Notes under the pieces: model-generated | Seen by the model: only the letters and a program-made list of their open reading frames with translations | Told to the model about the DNA's origin: nothing | Databases searched by the model: none | Shown here: one piece after another, positions 42,494 through 51,476 of the stretch | Layout: every line of letters begins with the position of its first letter | Position numbering within the stretch: the stretch's first letter is position 1 | Source of the DNA: RYN-133 sp036497285 | GTDB lineage: Bacteria > Actinomycetota > Actinomycetes > Mycobacteriales > Jatrophihabitantaceae | DNA length: 64,000 nt | NCBI GenBank assembly: GCA_036497285.1 | Contig: DASXJR010000044.1 | Location: 1-64,000 of the forward strand | Direction: 5' to 3' | Made by a program: the position numbers and the translations under genes

Positions 42494-43483
42494 GTGCCGC
42501 ACGGTCGGCAGGTGGCCAGGGCGAAGAAGAACGGTGACGACGGTGCGCGCGTCGACATCGCCGCACTGCGCCGGACGCTCCCCGAACCACTGGGCGAGAT
42601 CGTCGACGCCTACGAGCGCCACCTGCGGCTGGAACTGAACCGGTCGGCGCACACCGTCCGGGCCTACATCGGCGACGTCGTGCCGCTGCTCAACCACCTG
42701 GTCAAGCTCGGCGGCAGCCGCATCGACGACCTCGACCTCCCGATGCTGCGCGGCTGGCTCGCGATCCTGCGCGACCGCGGGGCGGCCCGAACGTCCTTGG
42801 CGCGACGAGCGGCGGCATTGCGCACGTTCACCGCGTGGTGCAACCGCACCGGCAGGGCCGAGACCGATCCCGGCGCCCTGCTGGCCAGCCCGCGCGCGCA
42901 CCGGACCCTGCCTGCGGTGCTCGACGCCCGCGAGGCCGCCGCGGCGATGGCGCCGATCCGTCCCGACGAGGCCGAACCGCTCGCCCGCCGCGACCGGCTC
43001 GTGCTCGAACTGCTCTACGCCACCGGCATCCGCGTGTCCGAGCTCGCAGGACTCGACATCGACGACGTCGACCGCGGCCGTCGCGTCGTGCGAGTGCTCG
43101 GCAAGGGCAACAAGCAGCGCACCGTCCCGTACGGAGTGGCAGCCGAGCAGGCACTCGACTCGTGGCTGCGGCACGGCCGCCCCGCACTCGCCACCGCCGA
43201 CAGCGGGCCGGCGCTGCTGCTCGGCGCGCGAGGCAAGCGGATCGATCCGCGCGCCGTACGCACGGTCGTGCACCGCGCGGTGGGTGCCGTCGACGGGGCT
43301 CCGGACATCGGCCCGCACGGACTGCGTCATTCGGCCGCGACGCATCTGCTCGACGGCGGCGCCGACCTGCGCTCTGTGCAGGAACTGCTCGGGCATGCGA
43401 GCCTGGCGACCACGCAGCTCTACACGCACATCTCGGTCGAGCGGCTGCGCCAGACCTACGCACGCGCCCATCCCCGCGCCTGA
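42494..43483 (+). CDS. xerC: Tyrosine recombinase XerC
   Basis: A 329-residue tyrosine recombinase. The catalytic set is R180 in TGIRVSEL, the lysine in GKGNKQR, the HGLRH pair, the GHAS histidine and Y310 in TQLYTH. The N-terminal SAM-like core-binding domain has YERHLRLELNRSAHTVRAY. It resolves chromosome dimers at dif with XerD. The GTG at 42494 is the farthest start; GTG 42512 is an alternative. It sits in the usual place after dprA. This is a housekeeping Xer, not an integrase of a mobile element. Confidence 0.92.
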   Translation: MPHGRQVARAKKNGDDGARVDIAALRRTLPEPLGEIVDAYERHLRLELNRSAHTVRAYIGDVVPLLNHLVKLGGSRIDDLDLPMLRGWLAILRDRGAARTSLARRAAALRTFTAWCNRTGRAETDPGALLASPRAHRTLPAVLDAREAAAAMAPIRPDEAEPLARRDRLVLELLYATGIRVSELAGLDIDDVDRGRRVVRVLGKGNKQRTVPYGVAAEQALDSWLRHGRPALATADSGPALLLGARGKRIDPRAVRTVVHRAVGAVDGAPDIGPHGLRHSAATHLLDGGADLRSVQELLGHASLATTQLYTHISVERLRQTYARAHPRA

Positions 43484-43487
43484 GGCA

Positions 43488-43979
43488 CTAGCCGCCGTCC
43501 CACGGCACTAGTCGCACCCGACCGAGCCGGGCGAGCAACAGCAGCGGGTCGAAGTACTCGGTGCCGCGGCGGGCGCCCCAGTGCAGGCAGCGGTCCGGCG
43601 CGCACGAGCCGTGTGTTCCGTCGACCCGTCCGAGCACCGCGTCCGCCGCCACAACGGTCCCGGTATGGACGGCCGCGCGCACCGGCTCGTACTCGGTGCG
43701 CACACCGTCCGCATGCGCCACGACCACCACACCGCGGCCGGCGACGGAGCCGGCGAACGTGACGGTGCCCGGCGCCGCGGTGCGCACCAGCTGGCCGGGG
43801 CGTACCGCGAGATCCACGCCCCGGTGCCCCGGTCCGTACGGCGTCGCCGGGGCGTCGAACGGACGCACCAGGTTCAGCGGCTCGACCGGCGGACGGTACG
43901 CGACCGGTCGGCTCGGCGGTGCGGGCACGGTCGCGGCGCCCGCCGCCAGCGCCAGCAGCACCCCGGCGATACGGATCAC
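43488..43979 (-). CDS. M23-family metallopeptidase, secreted
   Basis: A protein of about 163 residues with a signal peptide (VIRIAGVLLALAAGAATVPA) and an M23/lysostaphin domain. Zinc ligands are in GHRGVDL and the conserved HWG near the C-terminus. It probably cuts peptidoglycan cross-bridges or regulates other hydrolases. GTG 43979 puts the signal at the N-terminus; an earlier GTG at 44054 would add 25 residues that do not look like a signal. The gene end lies 4 bp from the xerC stop, convergently. Confidence 0.85.
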   Translation of the reverse strand: MIRIAGVLLALAAGAATVPAPPSRPVAYRPPVEPLNLVRPFDAPATPYGPGHRGVDLAVRPGQLVRTAAPGTVTFAGSVAGRGVVVVAHADGVRTEYEPVRAAVHTGTVVAADAVLGRVDGTHGSCAPDRCLHWGARRGTEYFDPLLLLARLGRVRLVPWDGG

Positions 43980-44070
43980 GCCGCCGACTTTGACGCCGTC
44001 GAACGGCCCCGACCACGCCCGAGGGACCCGCTGTGGACACCGCACGGGCGTCACCCGGGTCCGTCCACAG

Positions 44071-44118
44071 CTTGATCGGGTTCCTAAGGGGTCTCCGGGG
44101 CGGCCGAACCCGATCGAG
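44071..44118. repeat. Inverted repeat upstream of the small ORF
   Basis: GATCGGGTTC (44074-44083) pairs with GAACCCGATC (44106-44115), extendable with one G-U pair to 13 bp, loop 22 nt. It lies between the divergent M23 gene and the 46-codon ORF. It could be a leader structure or an operator. Confidence 0.5.
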
Positions 44119-44207
44119 ATAGGGAGTTCTTCCGATGCCCGAGGGCACCTCAGACGACGAATCTCGTCAGCGTCAAGGAAAACCTCATCCAGACCACGGA
44201 GGTCACG

Positions 44208-44348
44208 ATGTACGAGGTCCGCGCACTGAACCCGGATGCCATCTCCGCCGAGCTCGCCTATCGGCGGGAGCAGTTGAAGGGCCGTCGGCCGGTTTACCCG
44301 GCCCCACGTGGGCGTTGGCTACGGCGGCGCGACCCGCTGACCGACTGA
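44208..44348 (+). CDS. 46-residue small protein
   Basis: A short ORF starting MYEVRALNPDAISAELAYRR and ending RRRDPLTD. It has a strong ribosome-binding site GGAGG 6-7 nt before ATG 44208, which makes translation likely. The peptide is basic with two helix-prone parts and an Arg-rich tail, so nucleic-acid or membrane-surface binding is possible. It ends 10 nt before the LuxR-type regulator, so they may be co-transcribed. I do not recognise a family. Confidence 0.6.
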   Translation: MYEVRALNPDAISAELAYRREQLKGRRPVYPAPRGRWLRRRDPLTD

Positions 44349-44358
44349 GCGGTCAGCG

Positions 44359-47343
44359 GTGATGACCGCAACGATCGCCCCACCGCAGAAATCCACTAGC
44401 GACGGTGTCGGGGCACCGGACCATGATGTCTGGGTGCCTCGCACCGTCGCGCCGCTTGTCGGCCGCACCTCCGAACTCGCCGCACTGGTCGGCGTCCTTG
44501 ATGGTGCCGTCGACGCACAGGCCGTCGTCGGCGTCGTCGGCGGCGATGCCGGGGTGGGTAAGACCCGCCTCCTGACCGAACTCGTCGAGACCGCGACCGA
44601 CCGCGGCATGACCGTGCTCGTCGGCCACTGCGTCGACCTCGGCGACACCCCGCCGCCCTACCTCCCGTTCAGCGAAGCCTTCGCCCGCCTCGCCGCCGAA
44701 GACCGCGACGCCGTCGACGAACTCGTGGCCGCCCACCCGCCGCTGGCCGGGCTGCTCCCCGGACGCGGTGCCCGCAGCGCCGACGACCGCCTCGATCGCG
44801 GTGAGTTGTTCGAAGCTGTGCTCGCCACACTCGCCGACCTCGCCGAGCGCCGTCCCGTCCTGCTCCTGGTCGAAGACATGCACTGGGCCGATCAGGCCAC
44901 CCGCGACCTGCTCGGCTTCCTGTTCACCAGGATCGGCACCGAGCGGCTCGCCGTCGTCGCCAGTTTCCGCAGCGACGACCTGCACCGCCGCCACCCGCTG
45001 CGGCAGACCCTCGCGCAATGGACCCGGCTCCCGTCGGTCACACGTGTGCAACTCGACCCGCTGCCCGCCGACGAGATCCGGATGCTGGTGAGCGCGCTGC
45101 ATCCCGCACCGCTCGCCGACGCCGAGATGGCCAGCATCATCAGCCGCGCCGACGGCAACGCCTTCTTCGCCGAGGAACTTGTAGCGGCCGCCGAGCAGTG
45201 CAACTCGGCGCAACATCTCCCGTGGCAGCTCGCCGACCTCCTGCTGGTCCGGCTCGAGCGCCTGTCCGACGACGCCCGGGAGGTCGTGCGGGTCGCCGCC
45301 GTCGCCGGCCGACGCGTGGCTCATGCGATGCTCGCCGAGGTCGTCGACCTGCCGCCGGCGCGTATGGACGCCGCGCTGCGCGACGCCATCGACGTCCACG
45401 TCCTGCAGCTCACCCCGAGCGGACGCGGCTACACGTTCCGGCACGCCCTGCTCGCCGAGGCGGTCTACGACGACCTGCTGCCCGGTGAGGTCGTCCGGCT
45501 GCACGCGGCGTATGCGCAAGCGCTGGCCGGACGAGAGGACCGCAGCGCGGCAGAGCTGGCCCGGCACGCCCGCGCCTCGCACGATCTCGACACCGCCTAC
45601 GTCGCCAGTGTTCGCGCGGGCGACGAGGCGATGGGCGTGGCCGCACCGCAGGAGGCGCTGGCGCATTACGAGGCCGCGCTGGAACTGGCGCCGCGAGCGA
45701 CCACCGCGCCCGACGACCTGAGCGAGCTCGTCGTCGCGACCGTCGACGCCGCCGATGCCGCCGGCCACTCCGCGCGCGGGCTTCGCCTGGCTCGCGGCGC
45801 GCTTGCCGAGCTGCCCGACGACGCATCCGAGCTGCACCGCGGCCGGTTGCTGTTCGCGCTCGTCCGTGCCGCGCTCGGCGAGGAGATCGACGAGGACATC
45901 CTCACCGCCAGCAGCACCGCGCTCAGCCTGACGCCTGCCGAGCCGCCGTCGCGGTTCCGGGTGCGGGTGCTCGCCCAGCACGCCCGCGTCGCGTTCATCG
46001 TGGGTCGTGACGTCGAGGCCGACCGGTCCGCGCGCGAGGCGATCGAGCTCGGCGAAGCGATCGGCGAGCGCGTCGGCGTCACCGAGGCACGCACCACCCT
46101 GGCGATCGTGGCCCGCCGCGCGTCCGACCCGGAGGCCGTGATCGAGCGGCTGCACTCGGTCGCCAAGCAGGCCCGCGACGCCGGCGACATCGCCTCCGAG
46201 ATCCGCAGCAGCTACTCCCGGGGCGGGCTGTTCCTCGAGCTCGGCGACCTCGAGAACGCGCAGGAAGCCTTCGACCAGACCGCTGCGCGGGCCCGACAGG
46301 TGGGCCGGCAGTGGGAGCTGTTCGGCATGCACGCCCGCGCCAGCGCCGGCCTCGTGCGGTACGCCCGCGGCGACTGGGACGGCGCACTGCGCGTGCTCGA
46401 CCTCGGCGCCGACCGTCCGCCCGACCTCGGCCGGGCGGTCATGCTGTCGACCGCGTGCCTGGTACGGGCCGGACGCGGCGACCGCGACGTCAACGAAGTG
46501 ACCCGGCAACTGCGGCCGCAGTGGGACCGTGAGGGCCGCATCGCCCTGCATTGCACGCTGGCCATGCTGCAGATCTACGAGCAGACGGGCGACTACGGGG
46601 CGGCACTCGCCGCGCGCGACGAGACCCGCGAGCTGATCGGTGCCATCTGGAACGACGAGTGGCCGCTCGTGCTCATCCAGATGTCCGCGCAAGTGCTGGC
46701 CGCGCTCTCGACCGCGACGGTGGCCGCACCGCAGAGCGGGCGGGCCGCGCTCGGGGCACGGGCCGAGCAGTTGCTCAGCGACGGCCAGACCAGCGCCCAG
46801 AAGGGCCTGCCGGTCGGCCGGGAGATGGGTATCGAGGGGCGAGGCTGGCTCGGCCGGCTCGAGGCAGAGGCCGCCCGGCTGCGGTGGCTGTCCGGCGTCG
46901 ACGCTCCGGATCCGGACGAACACATCAGGCTGTGGGCCCGGGCCGTGGACGGGTTCGACTACGGCAACACGGTCGAGGTGGCACGCTCGCGGGCCCGCTA
47001 CGCTGCCGTGCTGCGGGCAGCGGGCCGCACGCGCGACGCGGCGGAGCAGGCCGATCTCGCCCGGGGCGTCGCCCGGGCGATGCGCGCCGAGCCGCTGCTC
47101 CAGGAGCTTCGCGCGATCAGTACGAGCGGGCCCAGGGCGGCCGACTCACCCGGCGGGATGGACTCGCTGACCGACCGGGAACGCGACGTGCTCGCGCTGC
47201 TCGTCGAGGCCCGCACCAACCGCCAGATTGCCGCGCAGCTCTACATCTCGGAGAAGACCGTCAGCGTGCACGTCTCGAACATCCTGACCAAGCTCGGCGT
47301 GCGCAGCCGTGCCGAAGCAGCCGCGCTCGCCCGCCGCGACTGA
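44359..47343 (+). CDS. LuxR-family regulator with AAA/TPR region (LAL/MalT-like)
   Basis: A 994-residue regulator. An N-terminal ATPase domain has Walker A GDAGVGKT (62-69) and LLLVEDMHWADQAT as Walker B. A long TPR-like helical region follows (about 380-920). The C-terminal LuxR helix-turn-helix (about 932-994) has LTDRERDVLALL, NRQIAAQLYISEKTVSVHVS and ILTKLGVRSRAEAAA. Such LAL regulators are ATP-dependent activators of metabolic or secondary-metabolite genes. The start is GTG 44359 or ATG 44362. Target genes are not evident locally. Confidence 0.93.
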   Translation: MMTATIAPPQKSTSDGVGAPDHDVWVPRTVAPLVGRTSELAALVGVLDGAVDAQAVVGVVGGDAGVGKTRLLTELVETATDRGMTVLVGHCVDLGDTPPPYLPFSEAFARLAAEDRDAVDELVAAHPPLAGLLPGRGARSADDRLDRGELFEAVLATLADLAERRPVLLLVEDMHWADQATRDLLGFLFTRIGTERLAVVASFRSDDLHRRHPLRQTLAQWTRLPSVTRVQLDPLPADEIRMLVSALHPAPLADAEMASIISRADGNAFFAEELVAAAEQCNSAQHLPWQLADLLLVRLERLSDDAREVVRVAAVAGRRVAHAMLAEVVDLPPARMDAALRDAIDVHVLQLTPSGRGYTFRHALLAEAVYDDLLPGEVVRLHAAYAQALAGREDRSAAELARHARASHDLDTAYVASVRAGDEAMGVAAPQEALAHYEAALELAPRATTAPDDLSELVVATVDAADAAGHSARGLRLARGALAELPDDASELHRGRLLFALVRAALGEEIDEDILTASSTALSLTPAEPPSRFRVRVLAQHARVAFIVGRDVEADRSAREAIELGEAIGERVGVTEARTTLAIVARRASDPEAVIERLHSVAKQARDAGDIASEIRSSYSRGGLFLELGDLENAQEAFDQTAARARQVGRQWELFGMHARASAGLVRYARGDWDGALRVLDLGADRPPDLGRAVMLSTACLVRAGRGDRDVNEVTRQLRPQWDREGRIALHCTLAMLQIYEQTGDYGAALAARDETRELIGAIWNDEWPLVLIQMSAQVLAALSTATVAAPQSGRAALGARAEQLLSDGQTSAQKGLPVGREMGIEGRGWLGRLEAEAARLRWLSGVDAPDPDEHIRLWARAVDGFDYGNTVEVARSRARYAAVLRAAGRTRDAAEQADLARGVARAMRAEPLLQELRAISTSGPRAADSPGGMDSLTDRERDVLALLVEARTNRQIAAQLYISEKTVSVHVSNILTKLGVRSRAEAAALARRD

Positions 47344-47451
47344 TCGGTAACCGGTCGACGTTCAGACATCGTCTGCCTGATGTGGTGCGAGTGGCTACGG
47401 TGTCGCGGGCTGTTGATCAAGCACGATCGGCCTCGTCGGAGGGTGCGCCCT

Positions 47452-47521
47452 GACAGTGGTCAGTTCGAGCGCACAGTGGTCAGTTGCAACTGACCACTGT
47501 GCGGCACAACTGACCACTGTC
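47452..47521. repeat. Nested palindrome, ACAGTGGTCAGTT unit (copy 2)
   Basis: Outer perfect 14-bp arms GACAGTGGTCAGTT (47452-47465) and AACTGACCACTGTC (47508-47521). The inner part is a perfect 32-bp palindrome at 47471-47502. It is nearly the reverse complement of the element at 13095-13163. It lies between the LuxR gene and the convergent acyP gene. Confidence 0.88.
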
Positions 47522-47608
47522 GGTCAGGACGGCCGCTGGATCGGGACAGATCGGTCAGGACCACTCGGCGCAGAAGTGAGCACTCGGCGCGACGATGGGT
47601 AGCTCGGA

Positions 47609-47890
47609 TCAGCGGATCTCGAACGTGTCGTGACCGGCCGGCTGCTCCTCGTCCACCGTCACGGACACGACCTCGGCCTCGGGCGGTCCGGTGCGCAAGA
47701 ACCGCAGCACCTGGTCGACCGCGTCCGGTTCGCCCTCGAGCCAGGCCTGCACCGTCCCGTCCGACTCGTTCGAGACCCAACCGGCGACCCCGATCGAGCG
47801 GGCGACCTTGCGGGTGGTGTCACGGAAGAACACCCCCTGCACCAGTCCGCGCACGGTCACCGACCTGGCGACGAGGTCAGTCAACGCCAC
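47609..47890 (-). CDS. acyP: Acylphosphatase
   Basis: A 93-residue acylphosphatase that hydrolyses carboxyl-phosphate bonds. Signature 1 is GLVQGVFFRDTTR with the phosphate-binding arginine. Signature 2 is GWVSNESDGTVQAWLEG with the catalytic asparagine. GTG 47890 is the best start; a TTG at 47884 is the alternative. It overlaps the hydrolase gene upstream by 10 nt. Confidence 0.95.
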   Translation of the reverse strand: MALTDLVARSVTVRGLVQGVFFRDTTRKVARSIGVAGWVSNESDGTVQAWLEGEPDAVDQVLRFLRTGPPEAEVVSVTVDEEQPAGHDTFEIR

Positions 47891-48720
47891 ACCTGCTCGG
47901 CGATGACCTCGGCCAGGGTGTCCGGGGCCTCGTCCGGCAGCCAATGGCTGGCCCCGTCGAGCGCCACGAAGCGGTAAGGCGCCGCGACGAAGCGCTCGGT
48001 GCGTGCCGCCGCGGCAGCGCTGAACGCCATGTCCGCCGAGCCCCACACGTACGCGGTGGGCACGGTGACCGGCCCGAGACCGTCGGCATCAGTCCGCGCC
48101 ATCGCCCGGTACCAGTTCAGCGCGGCCGTCAGCACGCCGGGCTGGGCGAAGAAGGCCAGATCGTCGGCCACCCGCTCGGCCGGGACACGATCGCCGAACA
48201 GCGAGGTGAACGGCGCCCAGTTCAGCTCGACCAGTCGCTGCTCGGCGTCCGGCTCGCGGAAATCGCGGATGTAGCCGAACCGTGCCCGCTCCGCGGCGCT
48301 CTCACTCAGCACCTCGTTGATCGCCAGTTGGTTCGGCGTCGACACGGCCGTCCACGACAGGAGCAGGTCAGGACGTCGGGCGGCCACCTGCCAGCCGACC
48401 ACGCCACCCCAGTCGTGCCCGACCAGATGCACCCGTGAGTTCAGCGCACCGATGATCTCGACGACGTCGGCGATGAGGTGCGGCATCGCGTAGGCCGCGA
48501 CCTCGACTGGACGGGCGCCTGCGGAATAGCCGCGCTGGTCGATCGCGATCGTGCGGATTCCGGCCGACGCCAGTCGCTGCGCAACCGCCGACCAACAGGA
48601 CGCGCGCTGCGGGAACCCGTGCAGCGCCAGCACCAGCGCGCCGCCCTCCGGACCCTCGGGATCCCAGGCCATCGCGTCGAAAGCCATCCCGTTCGCCTGC
48701 ACGCGCACCGGTGTGCCCAC
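47881..48720 (-). CDS. Alpha/beta hydrolase (epoxide hydrolase-like)
   Basis: A 279-residue alpha/beta hydrolase. The oxyanion region is LALHGFPQRASCW. The nucleophile elbow reads VGHDWGG, with an aspartate nucleophile as in epoxide hydrolases and haloalkane dehalogenases. The catalytic histidine is near the C-terminus in DGASHWLPDEAP. GTG 48720 is used; the frame is open upstream but overlaps rpsB antisense. It is divergent from rpsB. Substrate unknown. Confidence 0.9.
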   Translation of the reverse strand: MGTPVRVQANGMAFDAMAWDPEGPEGGALVLALHGFPQRASCWSAVAQRLASAGIRTIAIDQRGYSAGARPVEVAAYAMPHLIADVVEIIGALNSRVHLVGHDWGGVVGWQVAARRPDLLLSWTAVSTPNQLAINEVLSESAAERARFGYIRDFREPDAEQRLVELNWAPFTSLFGDRVPAERVADDLAFFAQPGVLTAALNWYRAMARTDADGLGPVTVPTAYVWGSADMAFSAAAAARTERFVAAPYRFVALDGASHWLPDEAPDTLAEVIAEQVWR

Positions 48721-48738
48721 GCATGCGAACCTACGGGA

Positions 48739-48942
48739 TACACTGGACGGGCAGCTCGAGCAATCGGGCTGACTTCGCGTGCCCCGTCGCCTGCCACAAG
48801 GCGGCTCGGTGGCCGGCCTCGGTCCGTTCATCCGGCAAGCCGACCACGACCCCGGGCACCAGGGTTCTCGCACCACCCGGTCGGGAACGACAACCGAGAA
48901 CGCAGGCCAACGCTTGCGACAAGTACAGAGGAGGACGTCGGC
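48739..48942 (+). promoter_or_regulatory. Candidate rpsB promoter and long leader
   Basis: A TACACT hexamer (48739-48744) could be the -10 box. No good -35 is seen. The remaining 200 nt before ATG 48943 would be a long 5' leader with several GC-rich hairpin possibilities and a GAGGAGG just before the gene. Autoregulation by S2, known in other bacteria, may act here, but I see no established motif. Confidence 0.35.
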
Positions 48943-49785
48943 ATGCCCGTCGTCACCATGAAGGAAATGCTCGAGGCCGGTGTGCATTTCGGGCACCAGA
49001 CCAGGCGCTGGAACCCGAAGATGAAGCGCTTCATCCTCACCGAGCGCAACGGGCTCTACATCATCGACCTCCACCAGACGCTGTCCTACATCGACCGCGC
49101 CTTCGAGTTCGTCAAGGAGACGGTCGCCCACGGCGGCACCGTGCTCTTCGTCGGCACCAAGAAGCAGGCGCAGGGATCGATCGCCGAGCAGGCCACCCGG
49201 GTCGGCATGCCCTTCGTGAACCAGCGCTGGCTGGGCGGCATGCTCACCAACTTCCAGACCGTCCACAAGCGCCTGCAGCGCATGAAGGAACTGGAAGCGA
49301 TGGAGCAGTCCGGCTGGGAGGGCACCGCCACCAAGAAGGAGCAGCTCATGCTCCAGCGTGAGAAGGACAAGCTCGAGCGCACCCTGGGCGGTATCCGCGA
49401 GATGACCCGTGTGCCGAGCGCGGTGTGGGTCGTCGACACGAAGAAGGAGCACATCGCGGTCGGCGAGGCGCACAAGCTCAACATCCCGGTCATCGCGATC
49501 CTCGACACCAACTGCGACCCGGACGAGGTCGACTACAAGATCCCGGGCAATGACGACGCCATCCGCAGCGCAGCGCTGCTGACCCGCGTGGTCGCCGACG
49601 CGGTCGCCGAGGGCCTGGTCGCCCGCTCGGCCGCTGCCGCCAACGCAGGCAAGGACGAGAAGCCCGCCGAGGGCGCGGCACTGGCCGCCGACGAGCCGAT
49701 GCCGGAGTGGGAGCGCGATCTGCTGCAGCCCGCCGGCACCACCGGCGAGGCCGGCGCCGAGGCGCCGAACAGCCCGTCCGCCTGA
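48943..49785 (+). CDS. rpsB: 30S ribosomal protein uS2
   Basis: A 280-residue S2 with MKEMLEAGVHFGHQTRRWNP, GTVLFVGTKKQA and NIPVIAILDTNCDPD. The C-terminal 40 or so residues are an Ala/Glu-rich actinomycete extension. ATG 48943 has a strong GAGGAGG. It opens the block rpsB-tsf-pyrH-frr. Confidence 0.98.
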   Translation: MPVVTMKEMLEAGVHFGHQTRRWNPKMKRFILTERNGLYIIDLHQTLSYIDRAFEFVKETVAHGGTVLFVGTKKQAQGSIAEQATRVGMPFVNQRWLGGMLTNFQTVHKRLQRMKELEAMEQSGWEGTATKKEQLMLQREKDKLERTLGGIREMTRVPSAVWVVDTKKEHIAVGEAHKLNIPVIAILDTNCDPDEVDYKIPGNDDAIRSAALLTRVVADAVAEGLVARSAAAANAGKDEKPAEGAALAADEPMPEWERDLLQPAGTTGEAGAEAPNSPSA

Positions 49786-49830
49786 TTTTCGCGATCTTCA
49801 GAAACCGAAACGAGACAAGAGAGTCGAGAA

Positions 49831-50649
49831 ATGGCGAACTTTTCCGCCGCTGATGTCAAGAAGCTCCGCGACGCCACGGGCGCCGGAATGATGGACTGCA
49901 AGAAGGCCCTCGAGGAGGCCGACGGCAACTACGACAAGGCCGTCGAGATCCTGCGGGTCAAGGGCGAGGCCAAGAACGTCAAGCGCGGCGATCGTGTCGC
50001 GTCGAACGGCCTGGTGGCCGCCGCCGAGGGCGCGATGATCGAGCTGGCGTCCGAGACCGACTTCGTCGCCAAGAACGAGCAGTTCCAGACGCTCGCGGCC
50101 GACATCGTCGCCCACTTCGCCGGCTCGTCGGTCACCGACGCCGAGGCGCTCAAGCACGAAACGCTCAGGGACGGCAAGACCGTCGAGGACAGCATCCAGT
50201 CGTTGGCTGCGGTCATCGGCGAGAAGCTCGAGTTGCGCCGCGCCGTCAAGCTCGACGGCCAGGTCGCGACCTACCTGCACCGCAAGGCCAGCGACCTGCC
50301 GCCGCAGGTCGGCGTGCTTGTCGAATTCACCGGCGAGGACGTCGACGCCGCGCGTGGCGCCGCGATGCAGGTCGCCGCGCTGCGGGCTCGCTACCTGACC
50401 CGCGAGGACGTGCCGGCCGACGTCGTCGACACCGAGCGCCGCGTCGCCGAGGAGAAGACCCGCGCCGAGGGCAAGCCGGAGCAGGCGATCGCCAAGATCG
50501 TCGAGGGACGGCTCAACGGCTTCTACAAGGAGGCCGTGCTGCTCGAGCAGGGCTCGGTGCACGAGGACAAGAAGACCGTGAAGCAGGTGCTCGACGCCGC
50601 CGGTGTCACGATCACCCGGTTCGCGCACTTCGAGGTCGGCGCCGCCTGA
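49831..50649 (+). CDS. tsf: Elongation factor Ts
   Basis: A 272-residue EF-Ts, the nucleotide exchange factor for EF-Tu. The N-terminal UBA-like part has VKKLRDATGAGMMDCKKALEE, followed by ETDFVAKNEQF. Length is normal for actinomycetes. It follows rpsB by 45 bp and is normally co-transcribed with it. Confidence 0.98.
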   Translation: MANFSAADVKKLRDATGAGMMDCKKALEEADGNYDKAVEILRVKGEAKNVKRGDRVASNGLVAAAEGAMIELASETDFVAKNEQFQTLAADIVAHFAGSSVTDAEALKHETLRDGKTVEDSIQSLAAVIGEKLELRRAVKLDGQVATYLHRKASDLPPQVGVLVEFTGEDVDAARGAAMQVAALRARYLTREDVPADVVDTERRVAEEKTRAEGKPEQAIAKIVEGRLNGFYKEAVLLEQGSVHEDKKTVKQVLDAAGVTITRFAHFEVGAA

Positions 50650-50718
50650 AATCCCCGGCCCAGCCAAAGCAGATAGGGTTCGGGTTCCAGCGCAATCGCG
50701 ACGAGAGGGGCCGCCACG

Positions 50719-51453
50719 ATGACTCACGTTGAGGCGGCCCCTTCGCCGTACCGGCGGGTGCTGCTCAAGCTGTCCGGCGAGGTGTTCGGCGGCGGCAAGA
50801 TCGGCGTAGACCCGAACGTCGCGCACTCGATCGCGTTGCAGATCGCGGAGGTCGTCGACGCCGGCACCCAGATGGCCCTCGTGGTCGGTGGGGGCAACTT
50901 CTTCCGCGGGGCCGAGCTGTCCCAGCGCGGCATGGATCGCGACCGTGCCGACTACATGGGCATGCTCGGCACGGTGATGAACTGCCTCGCGTTGCAGGAC
51001 TTCCTTGAGAAGGCCGGCGTGCCGACTCGGGTGCAGACCGCGATCACCATGGGCCAGGTGGCCGAGCCGTACATCCCACGGCGGGCCGAGCGGCACCTGG
51101 AGAAGGGCCGCGTCGTCATCTTCGGTGCCGGCGCCGGGCTGCCCTACTTCTCGACCGACACCGTTGCCGCGCAACGCGCGCTGGAGATCGGGTGCGAGGT
51201 GCTGCTGCTCGGCAAGAGCGGCGTCGACGGCGTGTACGACGCCGACCCCCGCAAGGTGCCCGAGGCAGTGCGCTTCGACCGGATCAGCTACGACGAGGTG
51301 CTGCGGCGCGGCCTGCAGGTCGCCGACCAGACCGCCTTCAGCCTGTGCCGCGACAACAACATGCCGATCGTCGTGTTCGAACTCGCCGACGGCAACATCG
51401 CGCGCGTCGTCCGTGGTGAGAAGATCGGCACCCTGGTCAGCGCGAGCGGCTGA
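50719..51453 (+). CDS. pyrH: UMP kinase
   Basis: A 244-residue UMP kinase of the amino-acid-kinase fold. It phosphorylates UMP in pyrimidine synthesis and is regulated by GTP and UTP. VLLKLSGEVFGGG binds the phosphates; VVGGGNFFRG and GKSGVDGVYDADP are conserved. ATG 50719 follows GAGAGGGG. The 69-bp gap after tsf could hold a promoter. Confidence 0.97.
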   Translation: MTHVEAAPSPYRRVLLKLSGEVFGGGKIGVDPNVAHSIALQIAEVVDAGTQMALVVGGGNFFRGAELSQRGMDRDRADYMGMLGTVMNCLALQDFLEKAGVPTRVQTAITMGQVAEPYIPRRAERHLEKGRVVIFGAGAGLPYFSTDTVAAQRALEIGCEVLLLGKSGVDGVYDADPRKVPEAVRFDRISYDEVLRRGLQVADQTAFSLCRDNNMPIVVFELADGNIARVVRGEKIGTLVSASG

Positions 51454-51476
51454 GACACGGAAGCGAGTGGGCGAGA

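Noticed and set aside
42494..43483. Integrase of a mobile element
   Set aside because: The sequence and the position after dprA fit chromosomal XerC; no att sites, tRNA or phage genes are near.
44353..46923. Very long open frame on the minus strand opposite the LuxR regulator
   Set aside because: It mirrors the GC-rich codon pattern of the real gene, lacks any known motif, and starts without a ribosome-binding site.
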